In this document: in pieces, positions 22,037 to 30,472 of the stretch | How positions within the stretch are numbered: position 1 is the first letter of the stretch | How the letters are laid out: every line of letters starts with the position of its first letter | Source: Prado023 sp049688595 | GTDB taxonomy: Bacteria > Actinomycetota > Actinomycetes > S36-B12 > CAIYMF01 | Reading direction: 5' to 3' | NCBI GenBank assembly: GCA_049688595.1 | Contig: JBAVLA010000039.1 | Location: 1-33,499 of the forward strand | DNA length: 33,499 nt | Program-made: the position numbers and the translations under genes | Notes under the pieces: model-generated | Seen by the model: only the letters and a program-made list of their open reading frames with translations | What the model was told of the DNA's origin: nothing | Database searches by the model: none

Positions 22037-24181
22037 TCAGGACTTGTTGGACTGCTCCACGACCTTCTTGGCGATCTGCCCCGGCATCGGCTCGTGGCCG
22101 ATGTAGGTCCGTGTGAACGTGCCCGTTCCGTGCGACATGGAGCGAAGCTCGATCGCGTACCGGGTCAGCTCCAGCTCAGGGACCTCGGCCCGGATGAGGG
22201 TGCGGCCCGTGCCGGCGGGCTCGCTGCCGGCCACGCGGCCGCGTCGCCCGGACAGGTCACCCATGACCGCGCCGACGTACTCGTCGGAGACCAGGACGCT
22301 GATCTGGGCCACCGGCTCGAGCAGCGACATCTGGGCTGCCGCGGCAGCCTCCTTCAGCGCCAGCGCACCGGCGGTCTGGAAGGCCATGTCCGAGGAGTCC
22401 ACGGAGTGCGCCTTGCCGTCGAACAGCGTCACCTGGATGTCGACCACGGGGTAGCCGGCGATGACGCCCTTCTCCATCTGTGCCCGCACGCCCTTCTCAA
22501 CGGACGGGATGAACTGGCGGGGCACTGAGCCGCCGACCACCTTGTCGACGAACTCGAACCCGGAACCGGCCGGCAGTGGGGCGACCTCGATGTCACAGAC
22601 CGCGTACTGGCCGTGGCCACCGGACTGCTTCACGTGACGGCCGTGGCCCTTCGCCGAATTCGCGAACGTCTCGCGCAACGACACGCGCAGCGGCTCGGAA
22701 TCGACGGCCACGCCGTAGCGGTTGCGCAGCCGGTCCAGCAGGACGTCGACGTGGGCCTCGCCCATGCACCAGAGCACCAACTGGCCGGTCTCCGCGTTGC
22801 GGTCCAGGCGCATCGTCGCGTCCTCCGCCACGAGACGGCCGAGGGCCTGACCGAGCTTGTCCTCGTCGGCCTTGGACTTCGCGACGATCGCCACGGGCAG
22901 CAGGGCCTCGGGCATGACCCACGGCTCCATGAGCAGGGGGTTGTCCTTGTCCGACAGGGTGTCGCCGGTCTCGGCGCGGGTCAGCTTGGCGACCGCCACG
23001 ATGTCCCCAGCGATTCCGGCGTCGATGGTCCGCTGGACCTTGCCCAGTGGGCTGGACAGCGCCCCGACGCGCTCGTCGATGTCATGGTCCTCGTGGCCGC
23101 GGTCGGCTGCGAAGTGCCCCGACACGTGGACGTAGCTGTCCGGCGTGAGCCGGCCGGAGAAGACCCGGACCAGCGACAGCCGGCCGACGTACGGATCGGT
23201 CGTCGTCTTGACCACCTCGGCGGTGAGCGGGCCGGCGGGGTCGCACTGCAGCGGCCCGCGGGGGGTTCCGTCAGGCTTGCTGACGGGCGGGAGGGGGTGC
23301 TCCAGCGGGGAGGGGAACGCGCGGCGCACGAAGTCGAGCACCTCCGCGGTGCCCAGCCCCTTGAGCTCCACGGCAGTGCCGAGCACGGGGTGGAAGGACC
23401 CGCGGGCCACGGCGCGCTCGAGGTCGGCGATCAGGGTCTCGGAGTCGATGGTCTCCCCGGCCAGGTAGCGGTCCATCAGGGACTCGTCCTCGCTCTCGGC
23501 GATGATCCCCTCGATCAGGCTGGCCCGCGTGCCCTCGATCAGCTCCAAGTGCTTGGGCTCGGGATCGCGGTCGACGCGCGCGCCCGATGAGTAGTCGTGG
23601 ATGCGCTCCGTGATCAGGTCGATGAAGCCGGCCGGGGTTCCGTCGTCGGCATGCATCGGCAGCATGAGCGGCATTACGCCCTCGCCGAAGGCCCGCTGGC
23701 AGATCTCGACGAACTCGTCGAAGTCCGCCCTGGGATGATCCAGCCTGGTCACGACCACTGACCGCGGCATGCCGACCGTGGCGCACTCCTCCCACAGCAT
23801 CTGGGTCGTTCCGTCGACGCCGTCCACGGCCGAAACGACGAAGAGGGCGGCGTCCGCGGCGCGGAGCCCCGCCCGCAGGTCGCCCACGAAGTCGGCGTAG
23901 CCAGGGGTGTCGAGGAAGTTGACCTTCACGCCGTCCACCATGATCGGGGCCAGGGCCAGACCGATCGAGCGCTGCTGGCGAACCTCAGCCTCGTCGAAGT
24001 CCGAGACGGTGTTGCCGTCCGTGGTCCGCCCTGCCCGCGGGATCGTCCCGCTAGCGGCCAGCATCGCCTCGAGCAGCGTCGTCTTGCCCGCGCCGGACGG
24101 TCCGACCAGGACCACGTTGCGGATGTCGGCGGGGCTGGCCGGCACGAGCACCGACCCTCCTGCTGGGTTGGCCTGAGCCAT
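22037..24181 (-). CDS. Elongation factor G-like protein EF-G2 (FusA2)
   Basis: The 714-residue protein has the five-domain layout of EF-G: a G domain (1 to about 290), domain II (about 310-410), and domains III-V with SGGHGQYAVCDIEVAPLP and MSHGTGTF near the end. The P-loop GPSGAGKT (27-34) and DTPG (91-94) are intact. Three GTPase elements differ from EF-G: RSIGL in place of RGITI (switch I Thr lost), DTPGY in place of DTPGH (catalytic His to Tyr, residue 95) and TRLD (145-148) in place of NKxD. Actinobacterial EF-G2 proteins are related, and the M. smegmatis member is reported to lack ribosome-dependent GTPase activity. The role here is open. AAAGG lies nine bases before the ATG. Divergent from pgsA. 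Confidence 0.88.
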   Translation of the reverse strand: MAQANPAGGSVLVPASPADIRNVVLVGPSGAGKTTLLEAMLAASGTIPRAGRTTDGNTVSDFDEAEVRQQRSIGLALAPIMVDGVKVNFLDTPGYADFVGDLRAGLRAADAALFVVSAVDGVDGTTQMLWEECATVGMPRSVVVTRLDHPRADFDEFVEICQRAFGEGVMPLMLPMHADDGTPAGFIDLITERIHDYSSGARVDRDPEPKHLELIEGTRASLIEGIIAESEDESLMDRYLAGETIDSETLIADLERAVARGSFHPVLGTAVELKGLGTAEVLDFVRRAFPSPLEHPLPPVSKPDGTPRGPLQCDPAGPLTAEVVKTTTDPYVGRLSLVRVFSGRLTPDSYVHVSGHFAADRGHEDHDIDERVGALSSPLGKVQRTIDAGIAGDIVAVAKLTRAETGDTLSDKDNPLLMEPWVMPEALLPVAIVAKSKADEDKLGQALGRLVAEDATMRLDRNAETGQLVLWCMGEAHVDVLLDRLRNRYGVAVDSEPLRVSLRETFANSAKGHGRHVKQSGGHGQYAVCDIEVAPLPAGSGFEFVDKVVGGSVPRQFIPSVEKGVRAQMEKGVIAGYPVVDIQVTLFDGKAHSVDSSDMAFQTAGALALKEAAAAAQMSLLEPVAQISVLVSDEYVGAVMGDLSGRRGRVAGSEPAGTGRTLIRAEVPELELTRYAIELRSMSHGTGTFTRTYIGHEPMPGQIAKKVVEQSNKS

Positions 24182-24251
24182 CGTGGGGGACCTTTCGTTC
24201 GGGAGGTGGGGGGTTCTCCGGGGTCAAGGGTTGCAAGTGGGGCTTGTGTCC

Positions 24252-24282
24252 TTCACACCAGGGTCCGCATTCTCGCTACGAT
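24252..24282 (+). promoter_or_regulatory. Leaderless promoter for the pgsA-patA-pimA operon
   Basis: TACGAT (24277-24282) is followed by the 7 bases CCCCTCG and the ATG of pgsA. TTCACA (24252-24257) lies 19 bases upstream as a possible -35 box. There is no ribosome site before the ATG. The promoter sits in the 108-bp divergent gap next to EF-G2. Confidence 0.62.
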
Positions 24283-24289
24283 CCCCTCG

Positions 24290-24931
24290 ATGCTCAACAA
24301 CGCCTCCGCCCGTGGATTCATCGCGCCAGTGATCAACCCGTTGGCCAGGGCTCTCCTGCGCGTGGGGATCACTCCCGACATGGTCACGTACTTCGGCACG
24401 GCGGCCACGGTCGTGGGCGCGATGGTGTTCTTCCCGCAGGGGGAGTTCCTCGTCGGCGTCTCGGTCATCCTCCTGGTCATCCTCTCCGACCTCCTGGATG
24501 GGACGATGGCCCGGATCTCCGGCAAGCAGGGCCCTTGGGGCGCATGGCTGGACTCCACGCTCGACCGGGTCGGCGACGGCGCCGTGTTCGGCGGCCTGCT
24601 CATCTGGGCGGCCTGGAACCAGATGGCGTGGACCACCGCGATGGCCTGGGTCTGCGTCGTGGGCGGTGCGGTCATCAGCTACTCGAAGGCCCGCGCCGAG
24701 TCCGTCGGGGCGCATGCCAACGTCGGAATCGCCGAGCGGGCCGAGCGGCTAATCATCGGATTGGGCGCTGCGCTGCTGCAGGGCCTGGGCGTGCCGAACG
24801 CCATCCCGGTGGCCCTGACCGTGCTGGCCGTGCTCACCCTGATCACGGTGTGGCAGCGCGCAAGCGTAGTTCGCGAGCAGCTGCGCGGCGGGTCGGAGCC
24901 TGCCCCTGAGCCGAAGGCTCCGGCGGCGTGA
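24290..24931 (+). CDS. pgsA: Phosphatidylinositol phosphate synthase
   Basis: The 213-residue membrane enzyme transfers the phosphatidyl group of CDP-diacylglycerol to inositol-1-phosphate, the first committed step to PI and its mannosides. The family motif D-x2-D-G-x2-A-R-x8-G-x3-D-x3-D is intact, from DLLDGTMAR (about residue 66) to LDSTLDRVGDG. Four to six hydrophobic helices surround it (about 30-62, 95-125, 165-200). The inositol-phosphate specificity is inferred from the conserved order pgsA-patA-pimA, shared with M. tuberculosis Rv2612c-Rv2610c. This is the second CDP-alcohol transferase of the window, and the two differ in context. GTGA overlap with the next gene. Confidence 0.92.
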   Translation: MLNNASARGFIAPVINPLARALLRVGITPDMVTYFGTAATVVGAMVFFPQGEFLVGVSVILLVILSDLLDGTMARISGKQGPWGAWLDSTLDRVGDGAVFGGLLIWAAWNQMAWTTAMAWVCVVGGAVISYSKARAESVGAHANVGIAERAERLIIGLGAALLQGLGVPNAIPVALTVLAVLTLITVWQRASVVREQLRGGSEPAPEPKAPAA

Positions 24932-25857
24932 GCCTGACCGAGCACGCGACGTACCTGGCCTACGCAGGCGGCTGGCAGGCAGTGCGTTGGATGCCGGAGC
25001 GGGTCGCATACGGCCTCTTCGACCGGCTGGCCGACCAGCAGTGGCGGTCCCATTCAGCCGGCGTCGGCCGGCTGGAGGCCAACCTCGCGCGGGTGCTCGG
25101 CCCAGTCGGGGCTGAGGAGCTCCGGGCAGCCTCACGCGCAGGGATGCGTTCCTACATGCGCTACTGGTGCGACGCCTTCCGGCTGCCCGGCTGGGACTCC
25201 GCGCGGATCGACTCGTTCGACCTGCGCCACGGGGATCGCCTCACCGATTCGCTCTCGGTCGGCCGCGGCGTGGTCATCGCCCTGCCCCACATGGGCAACT
25301 GGGACCACGCTGGAGCCTACGTGTCCCGCAAGGTCAGCCAGGTGCACGCCGTCGCCGAGCGGCTGGAGCCCGAGCAGCTCTTCGAGGCGTTCGTCGAGTA
25401 CCGGACCGCCCTGGGGATGCGGATCCACGGCTTGGGCGACCCGGGTGTGTACCAGGCGCTGCGCGAGGAGGCCGCCGCCGGTGGGCTCATCGCGCTCCTG
25501 GCCGACCGCGACCTGTCCGCCAGGGGCATCGACGTCACGTTCTTCGGCCAGGCCGCGCGCTTCCCGGCCGGCCCGGCTGCGCTGGCAGTCGACACCGGTG
25601 CGGCCCTGCACCCGGCCAGCCTGTTCTGGACCGGCCGCAACGTGGCGGACATCCTGCCTGAGGTCGTCCCGCCGTCGGACGGCGACCGGGCCGAACGGAT
25701 CCGAGCGACCACCCAGGGGATGGCCGACGTGTTCCAGCGCGCGATCGCCGAGCACCCGACGGACTGGCACATGCTGCAACGGCTGTGGCTGGCCGACCTC
25801 GACCCCCGGAGGTTGGCCGCCAGGGATGCTGCCGACCGCGACCAGGGGGAGCCCTGA
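24928..25857 (+). CDS. Phosphatidylinositol mannoside acyltransferase (PatA-like)
   Basis: The 309-residue protein belongs to the LpxL/PatA acyltransferase family and should acylate the mannose of PIM1 or PIM2 on the inner face of the membrane. The H(x4)D motif is H121-D126 in ALPHMGNWDHAG. Further matches are VAERLEPEQLFEAFVEYR (about 143-160), LADRDL (192-197), FFGQAARFPAGPAALA and PTDWHMLQR near the end. The mycobacterial enzyme has an acidic catalytic partner in the segment that aligns with LADRDL. Here an Asp (D194) seems to stand there, a point that needs an alignment. The start is GTG overlapping the pgsA stop (GTGA). The stop overlaps the pimA ATG (TGATG). Confidence 0.9.
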   Translation: MSLTEHATYLAYAGGWQAVRWMPERVAYGLFDRLADQQWRSHSAGVGRLEANLARVLGPVGAEELRAASRAGMRSYMRYWCDAFRLPGWDSARIDSFDLRHGDRLTDSLSVGRGVVIALPHMGNWDHAGAYVSRKVSQVHAVAERLEPEQLFEAFVEYRTALGMRIHGLGDPGVYQALREEAAAGGLIALLADRDLSARGIDVTFFGQAARFPAGPAALAVDTGAALHPASLFWTGRNVADILPEVVPPSDGDRAERIRATTQGMADVFQRAIAEHPTDWHMLQRLWLADLDPRRLAARDAADRDQGEP

Positions 25858-27059
25858 TGCGAGTCGGACTGGTCTGCCCGTACGCCTGGGACACCCCGGG
25901 CGGGGTGTCCGCGCACATCCATGACCTCCGCCTGGCGCTGATGCGGCTGGGCCACGAGGCGGTCATCCTCGCGCCCGCGGAGGACGACAACCTGCTGCCC
26001 GAGTACGTGACCAGCGGCGGCAAGCCGGTCTCGATCAGCTCCAACGGATCTGTCGCCAAGATCAACTTCGGGCCCGGGGCGGCGGCGCGCGCCCGGCGCT
26101 GGATCAAGGAGTCCGACCTGGACATCCTGCACGTCCACGAGCCGGCGGGTCCGACGCTCTCGCTGCTGTCGATCTGGGTGGCCGACGGGCCCATCGTCGC
26201 CACCTGGCACGCCAGCCTTGCCTCGTCCCGCCGGGAGCTCAACGCAGGCGCGTCGATCGTGCGCAGCGCCATGGAGAAGGTGCGGGCCCGGATCGCAGTG
26301 AGCGAGTACGCCCGCCGCTCGCTGGTCGAGTACACCGGTGGGGACGCCGTGCTCATCCCCAACGGGGTCGACTGCAGCCTCTACGCCGGGGACGAGCCCC
26401 TGCCCGGCCGGAGCCGCGGGACTGACACGCTGATGTTCCTCGGCCGCATCGATGAGCCGCGCAAGGGGCTGCCCGTCCTGCTCGCGGCGCTTCCGAGGGT
26501 GGTCCAGGCTGTCCCCGACGTGAGCCTGCTGGTCGCCGGACCTGGCGACGCCGGCTCGGTGCGAGCCGGGATGGACCCGGCGCTGGCCGATCGGGTGGCC
26601 TTCCTCGGACTGGTCAGCCAGGCGGACAAGGCCCGCGCACTGCACTCGGCCGACGTCTACGTGGCACCCAACACCGGCGGGGAGTCCTTCGGGATCATCC
26701 TGCTCGAGGCGATGGCCGCCGGCGCCCCGGTCCTGGCCAGCGACATCGAGGCCTTCCAGCGGGTGCTCGACGAAGGCCGTGCCGGGGTCCACTTCAAGAA
26801 CGAGGACAGTGAAGACCTTGCCGCCCGGCTGATCGAGCTGCTCGGGGATCCGCAGCGTCGGGAGGCCCTGCGTCGCGCGGGGCGCCAGCGCGCCGCCCAG
26901 TTCGACTGGGCAACCGTGGCCCGTCAGGTCGAGGCTGTCTACCAGAGCGTGACGCCGGGCGGGGAGAAGGTCCTGGCTGACCTGTCTGGGCAGGTCTGGG
27001 GGAGGCTGCCCCTGCGGCGGCGCAGCTTGGGCAGCAGCCAGAGGACGGAGGCCGAATGA
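25857..27059 (+). CDS. pimA: Phosphatidylinositol alpha-mannosyltransferase PimA
   Basis: The 400-residue GT4 glycosyltransferase moves mannose from GDP-mannose to phosphatidylinositol, the first step of PIM synthesis. The N-terminal domain has the diagnostic YAWDTPGGVSAHIHDL (about 9-24), with the glycine loop near the nucleotide site, and the HVHEPAGPTLSLL segment. The C-terminal domain shows LGRIDEPRKGLPVLL, then APNTGGESFGIILLEAMAAGAPV, the GT4 E-x7-E motif. Length is slightly above the mycobacterial 378-386 because of a basic C-terminal tail (LRRRSLGSSQR). AGGGGGAG lies upstream of the ATG. ATGA overlap with the following membrane gene. Confidence 0.94.
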   Translation: MRVGLVCPYAWDTPGGVSAHIHDLRLALMRLGHEAVILAPAEDDNLLPEYVTSGGKPVSISSNGSVAKINFGPGAAARARRWIKESDLDILHVHEPAGPTLSLLSIWVADGPIVATWHASLASSRRELNAGASIVRSAMEKVRARIAVSEYARRSLVEYTGGDAVLIPNGVDCSLYAGDEPLPGRSRGTDTLMFLGRIDEPRKGLPVLLAALPRVVQAVPDVSLLVAGPGDAGSVRAGMDPALADRVAFLGLVSQADKARALHSADVYVAPNTGGESFGIILLEAMAAGAPVLASDIEAFQRVLDEGRAGVHFKNEDSEDLAARLIELLGDPQRREALRRAGRQRAAQFDWATVARQVEAVYQSVTPGGEKVLADLSGQVWGRLPLRRRSLGSSQRTEAE

Positions 27060-27613
27060 AGATCGACCTCGGCTGGCTGATCGCCATAGTCCTCGCGCTG
27101 GCGTTCATCGTCTGGCGGCTTTCCGCACTGGCCGGACGGATCGACCGGCTGCACCACCGGATCGAGCTTGCCCGCGCGTCCCTGGACGCCCAACTCCTGC
27201 GCCGCGCGCGCGCGGCTGAGGCGCTGGCTGCATCGGGGTTGATCGATCCGGCCAGTGCGATCGTCCTGGCCCAAGCAGCCAGCAACTCGCGCAACGCCGA
27301 TCCGGCCGACTCCCTGGAGCGCGGGATCGTTGAGTCGGAGATGTCCCGGGACCTGCGCGAGGTCTTCGGCGATCCTGAGGCTGCCAGCGACCTGTGGTCC
27401 TCGCCCGAGGGGGAGGAGCTCCTCGGCGACCTCGCCTCGGCGTGCCGGCAGGTGATGCTGACGCGCAGGTTCCTCAACGACGGGGTCCAGGCGGCCCGCC
27501 TGCTGCGGTCCAGCCGGCTCGTGCGCGTGTTCCGCCTGGCCGGGAACGCCCCGCGGCCGGTCACCATTGAGATGGACGACGAGATGCCCGCAGCGCTGGC
27601 CCCACGCGTCTGA
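27056..27613 (+). CDS. Single-pass membrane protein with LemA-like helical domain
   Basis: The 185-residue protein has one N-terminal membrane helix (about 6-22, GWLIAIVLALAFIVWRL) and a helical cytoplasmic or external part. The segment RIDRLHHRIELARASLDAQLLRRARAAEAL (about 28-57) resembles the first helix pair of LemA proteins, which is the only likeness found. In M. tuberculosis the place after pimA is held by Rv2609c, which carries a Nudix domain. No Nudix box (G-x5-E-x7-REUXEE) is seen here. Function unknown, but translation is coupled to pimA (ATGA), which links it to PIM synthesis or its membrane site (inference). Confidence 0.78.
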   Translation: MKIDLGWLIAIVLALAFIVWRLSALAGRIDRLHHRIELARASLDAQLLRRARAAEALAASGLIDPASAIVLAQAASNSRNADPADSLERGIVESEMSRDLREVFGDPEAASDLWSSPEGEELLGDLASACRQVMLTRRFLNDGVQAARLLRSSRLVRVFRLAGNAPRPVTIEMDDEMPAALAPRV

Positions 27614-27712
27614 GTCGTTTGCCGCTGGCGGTCCCGGGAGAATCGTTCCTCGCCCGGCTCGTGCTTCGGCGCGGTCGCGCCGGGTGCCGTCGGGCGGCTG
27701 CTCCCGGGCCAT

Positions 27713-27718
27713 TACCCT
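27713..27718 (+). promoter_or_regulatory. -10 box of a leaderless promoter for the DUF3048 gene
   Basis: TACCCT is followed by the 6 bases CAGCAC and the ATG at 27725. The 111-base gap upstream is GC-rich and contains CCCGGGA and TCCCGGG arms that could pair over a long loop. Confidence 0.6.
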
Positions 27719-27724
27719 CAGCAC

Positions 27725-28828
27725 ATGCCCGGTTCCCGCGCGCTGACGCGCCCGACTGGCCGGCGCCCCCTGGCAGGCGCGGCCAAGTCGACTTCGCTGC
27801 TCCTGGCGGCCCTGCTGATGGCTGCGTGCTCACCTGACGTCGATCAGGCCTCGCAGGTCGCGTCGTCGTCCACGGCCAGCGCCACACCCAGTGCCTCGGC
27901 CAGCCCGAGCCAGACCGCCAGCCCGACCCCGACGCCGACCCAGAAGCCCACGACCTCGCCCCTGAGCGGCCGGAAGAAGGGCGTGGGCACCCCGATCATG
28001 GTCGTGAAGATCGACAACACGCGACCAGCCCAGCCGCACCGCGGACTCACCGCGGCTGACATCGTGTATGTCGAGCCAGTCGAATGGGGCCTGACCAGGT
28101 TGGCGGCCGTCTTCTCAACCGAGATTCCCGACGTCGTCGGCCCAGTGCGCAGCGCACGGGTCAGCGACATGGAGATCTGCGCGCCCTACGGCAACGTGGC
28201 GTTCGTGTTCTCCGGCGCCCAGACCAGGCTCTGGCCGAAGATCAGGGCCGCCAACTGGGAGCAGTGGTCCCACGACCACGACGCCTACGGCTTCTACCGC
28301 GAGCGCGGGCGCGTGGCCCCGGTGAACCTCATGGCCAGGCCCGAGCTGATCCTCGACAGGCTCGACGACGTGGCCGTGTCCAAGGACATGGGGCTGGTGT
28401 TCGACGCGCATCGACTGGCGGGGGGCGAGAAGGCCCAGCGCGTCACTGCCCGGTGGCCGAACTCCACCGTCGGGTTCCGCTGGAACAAGGCGAAGAACGG
28501 CTACGACGTGTGGATGGATGGGCGACCGGCGCGGGCCACGGAACCGCCCTACGTGCAGCGGGCGAGCACCGTGATCATCCAATACGTCAAGGAGGTCGAC
28601 TCCGGGTACGGGGACAAGTTCGGCGGGCGGACCCCCAGGGTGATCACCGTCGGCGAGGGCAAGGGCCTGGTCCTGCGGGACGGCCGCGCGCACAAGATCA
28701 CCTGGGAGCGCAGCCGCAAGTCGAAGCCGACGGCCTACTTGGACAGAGATGGGAACCCGATAGCGCTGGATCCGGGACAGATCTGGATCGTGCTGATGGA
28801 CCGTGACCGCAAGGTGACGATCGGCTGA
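27725..28828 (+). CDS. DUF3048 (YerB-like) lipoprotein
   Basis: The 367-residue protein has a long positively charged signal peptide ending in lipobox LMAAC (modified cysteine C35), a Ser/Thr/Pro/Ala-rich spacer (about 40-80) and a DUF3048 domain (from about 90). The domain has the usual IMVVKIDNTRPAQPHRGLTAADIVYVEPVEWGLTR region (about 91-125, quoted in parts: VVKIDNTRPAQPHRGL and ADIVYVEP), PVRSARVSD and NWEQWSHDHDAYGFYR. Members are extracytoplasmic and of unknown function. The ATG fits the leaderless -10 box 6 bases upstream. No partner is evident, since the next gene, pdxS, has a promoter of its own. Confidence 0.86.
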   Translation: MPGSRALTRPTGRRPLAGAAKSTSLLLAALLMAACSPDVDQASQVASSSTASATPSASASPSQTASPTPTPTQKPTTSPLSGRKKGVGTPIMVVKIDNTRPAQPHRGLTAADIVYVEPVEWGLTRLAAVFSTEIPDVVGPVRSARVSDMEICAPYGNVAFVFSGAQTRLWPKIRAANWEQWSHDHDAYGFYRERGRVAPVNLMARPELILDRLDDVAVSKDMGLVFDAHRLAGGEKAQRVTARWPNSTVGFRWNKAKNGYDVWMDGRPARATEPPYVQRASTVIIQYVKEVDSGYGDKFGGRTPRVITVGEGKGLVLRDGRAHKITWERSRKSKPTAYLDRDGNPIALDPGQIWIVLMDRDRKVTIG

Positions 28829-28902
28829 GGAAGGGTCCGATGGCTGCGATCGCTGGGGATGCCGCGGGCCCCAGGCGTTTCGCGACGCCGGCCCTCCGGA
28901 CG

Positions 28903-28908
28903 TAACCT
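28903..28908 (+). promoter_or_regulatory. -10 box of the pdxS promoter
   Basis: TAACCT would give a start near 28915 and a leader of about 30 bases with AGGAG at 28934-28938 before the GTG. The -35 region is weak (TTTCGC). Confidence 0.45.
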
Positions 28909-28945
28909 TGGCCCATCGTCGCCCGAACAGCGCAGGAGAGCACTC

Positions 28946-29854
28946 GTGAGCAGCACCCCCAGGACTGAAGGCACATCGATCGGCACCGACCGCGTGAAGC
29001 GTGGCATGGCCGAGATGCTCAAGGGCGGCGTGATCATGGATGTGGTCACCCCCGAGCAGGCTAGGATCGCCGAGGACGCCGGAGCGGTGGCGGTGATGGC
29101 CCTGGAGCGGGTGCCGGCGGACATCCGCGCACAGGGCGGGGTGTCCCGCATGAGCGACCCGGACATGATCGAGGGGATCATCGACGCGGTCTCGATCCCG
29201 GTGATGGCCAAGGCCCGGATCGGCCACTTCGTCGAGGCGCAGGTGCTCGAGGCCCTCGGCGTGGACTACATCGACGAGTCCGAGGTGCTCACGCCGGCCG
29301 ACTACGCCCACCACATCGACAAGTGGGCGTTCACGGTCCCGTTCGTCTGCGGCGCGACCAACCTGGGCGAGGCCCTCCGCCGGATCACCGAGGGGGCGGC
29401 GATGATCCGCTCCAAGGGCGAGGCGGGCACTGGCGACGTGTCCAACGCGGTGACCCACATGCGCGCGATCCGCGGTGAGATCCGCCGGCTCTCGGCCATG
29501 AGCCCGGATGAGCTGTACATGGCGGCCAAGGAGCTGCAGGCGCCCTACGAGCTGGTTCGCGAGGTGGCTGAGCGCGGGGCCCTCCCGGTCGTCCTGTTCA
29601 CCGCCGGCGGGATCGCGACCCCGGCCGACGCGGCGATGATGATGCAGCTGGGCGCCGACGGCGTGTTCGTCGGCTCGGGGATCTTCAAGTCCGGAAACCC
29701 CGCGGAGCGGGCGAACGCCATCGTCCAGGCCACCCTGCACTACTCCGACGCCTCGGTGATCGCGAAGGTCTCCCGGGGCCTTGGTGAAGCGATGGTGGGC
29801 ATCAACGTCGAGGAGATCCCGGCGCCGCACCGCCTGGCCGAGCGGGGCTGGTGA
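28946..29854 (+). CDS. pdxS: Pyridoxal 5'-phosphate synthase subunit PdxS
   Basis: The 302-residue (beta/alpha)8 enzyme makes PLP from ribose 5-phosphate, glyceraldehyde 3-phosphate and the ammonia delivered by PdxT. Active-site residues are D32 (VIMDVVTPEQA), K89 (VMAKARIGH) and K157 (IRSKGEAGTGD), eight positions after the Bacillus D24, K81 and K149. The sequence is highly conserved throughout, including TAGGIATPADAAMMMQLGADG in parts (TAGGIATPADAA). GTG at 28946 has AGGAG seven bases upstream. The stop overlaps the pdxT start (GTGA). PLP made here serves GcvP among others. Confidence 0.97.
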   Translation: MSSTPRTEGTSIGTDRVKRGMAEMLKGGVIMDVVTPEQARIAEDAGAVAVMALERVPADIRAQGGVSRMSDPDMIEGIIDAVSIPVMAKARIGHFVEAQVLEALGVDYIDESEVLTPADYAHHIDKWAFTVPFVCGATNLGEALRRITEGAAMIRSKGEAGTGDVSNAVTHMRAIRGEIRRLSAMSPDELYMAAKELQAPYELVREVAERGALPVVLFTAGGIATPADAAMMMQLGADGVFVGSGIFKSGNPAERANAIVQATLHYSDASVIAKVSRGLGEAMVGINVEEIPAPHRLAERGW

Positions 29855-30453
29855 GCAGCCCTCGGATCGGGGTCCTCGCGCTGCAGGGCGACTTCCGCGA
29901 GCATCTGGCTGCCCTGCAGGAGATCGGGGCCCGGGCCGTGCCCGTCAAGGATGCCGACGCCCTGGCCCAGGTCGACGGCCTGGTCCTGCCGGGCGGGGAG
30001 TCCACGACGATCTCCATGCTGGCTGTCCGGTGGGGGCTCATGGAGCCGTTGCGGGCCGCCGTTCGAGCGGGCCTGCCGGTGTACGGATCCTGTGCCGGGA
30101 TGATCCTCCTGGCCGACACCATCCTCGACGGCCGGCCCGACCAGCAGGCCATCGGCGGGATCGACATGGTGGTCCGGCGCAACGCCTTCGGCCGTCAGGT
30201 CGACTCGTTCGAGGCTGACGTCGAGTTCCCCGCGATCGGGGAGCCACCGATCCGAGCTGTGTTCATCCGGGCGCCGTGGGTCGAGTCGGTGGGCCCCGCA
30301 GTGCAGGTTCTCGCCACCGTCCCGACCGCCGGCGACGATAGGATCGTCGCGGTTCGGGCCGGCGACCTGCTGGCCACGTCGTTCCACCCGGAGCTGACCG
30401 GGGACCATCGGGTGCACGCGCTGTTCGCCGGGATCGTCCGCGGCGCGGCCTGA
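29851..30453 (+). CDS. pdxT: Pyridoxal 5'-phosphate synthase glutaminase subunit PdxT
   Basis: The 200-residue class I glutaminase feeds ammonia to PdxS. The triad is complete: C81 in VYGSCAGMILLA, H179 and E181 in SFHPEL. The N-terminal IGVLALQGDFREH and LVLPGGESTT are typical. GTG at 29851 overlaps the pdxS stop, which fits the need for equal amounts of the two subunits. Confidence 0.96.
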   Translation: MSSPRIGVLALQGDFREHLAALQEIGARAVPVKDADALAQVDGLVLPGGESTTISMLAVRWGLMEPLRAAVRAGLPVYGSCAGMILLADTILDGRPDQQAIGGIDMVVRRNAFGRQVDSFEADVEFPAIGEPPIRAVFIRAPWVESVGPAVQVLATVPTAGDDRIVAVRAGDLLATSFHPELTGDHRVHALFAGIVRGAA

Positions 30454-30472
30454 TCCAGATCGAAGGAGCACC

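Noticed and set aside
24245..24258. TGTG-N5-CACA before pgsA as a CRP-type site
   Set aside because: The spacing and arm length do not fit the TGTGA-N6-TCACA consensus, and part of it is better read as the -35 region.
25317..26792. Long minus-strand frame opposite patA and pimA
   Set aside because: It lies wholly inside two conserved coding genes and has no family similarity.
28115..29830. Long minus-strand frame opposite the DUF3048 gene and pdxS
   Set aside because: It spans two well-supported genes of the other strand and shows only composition effects.
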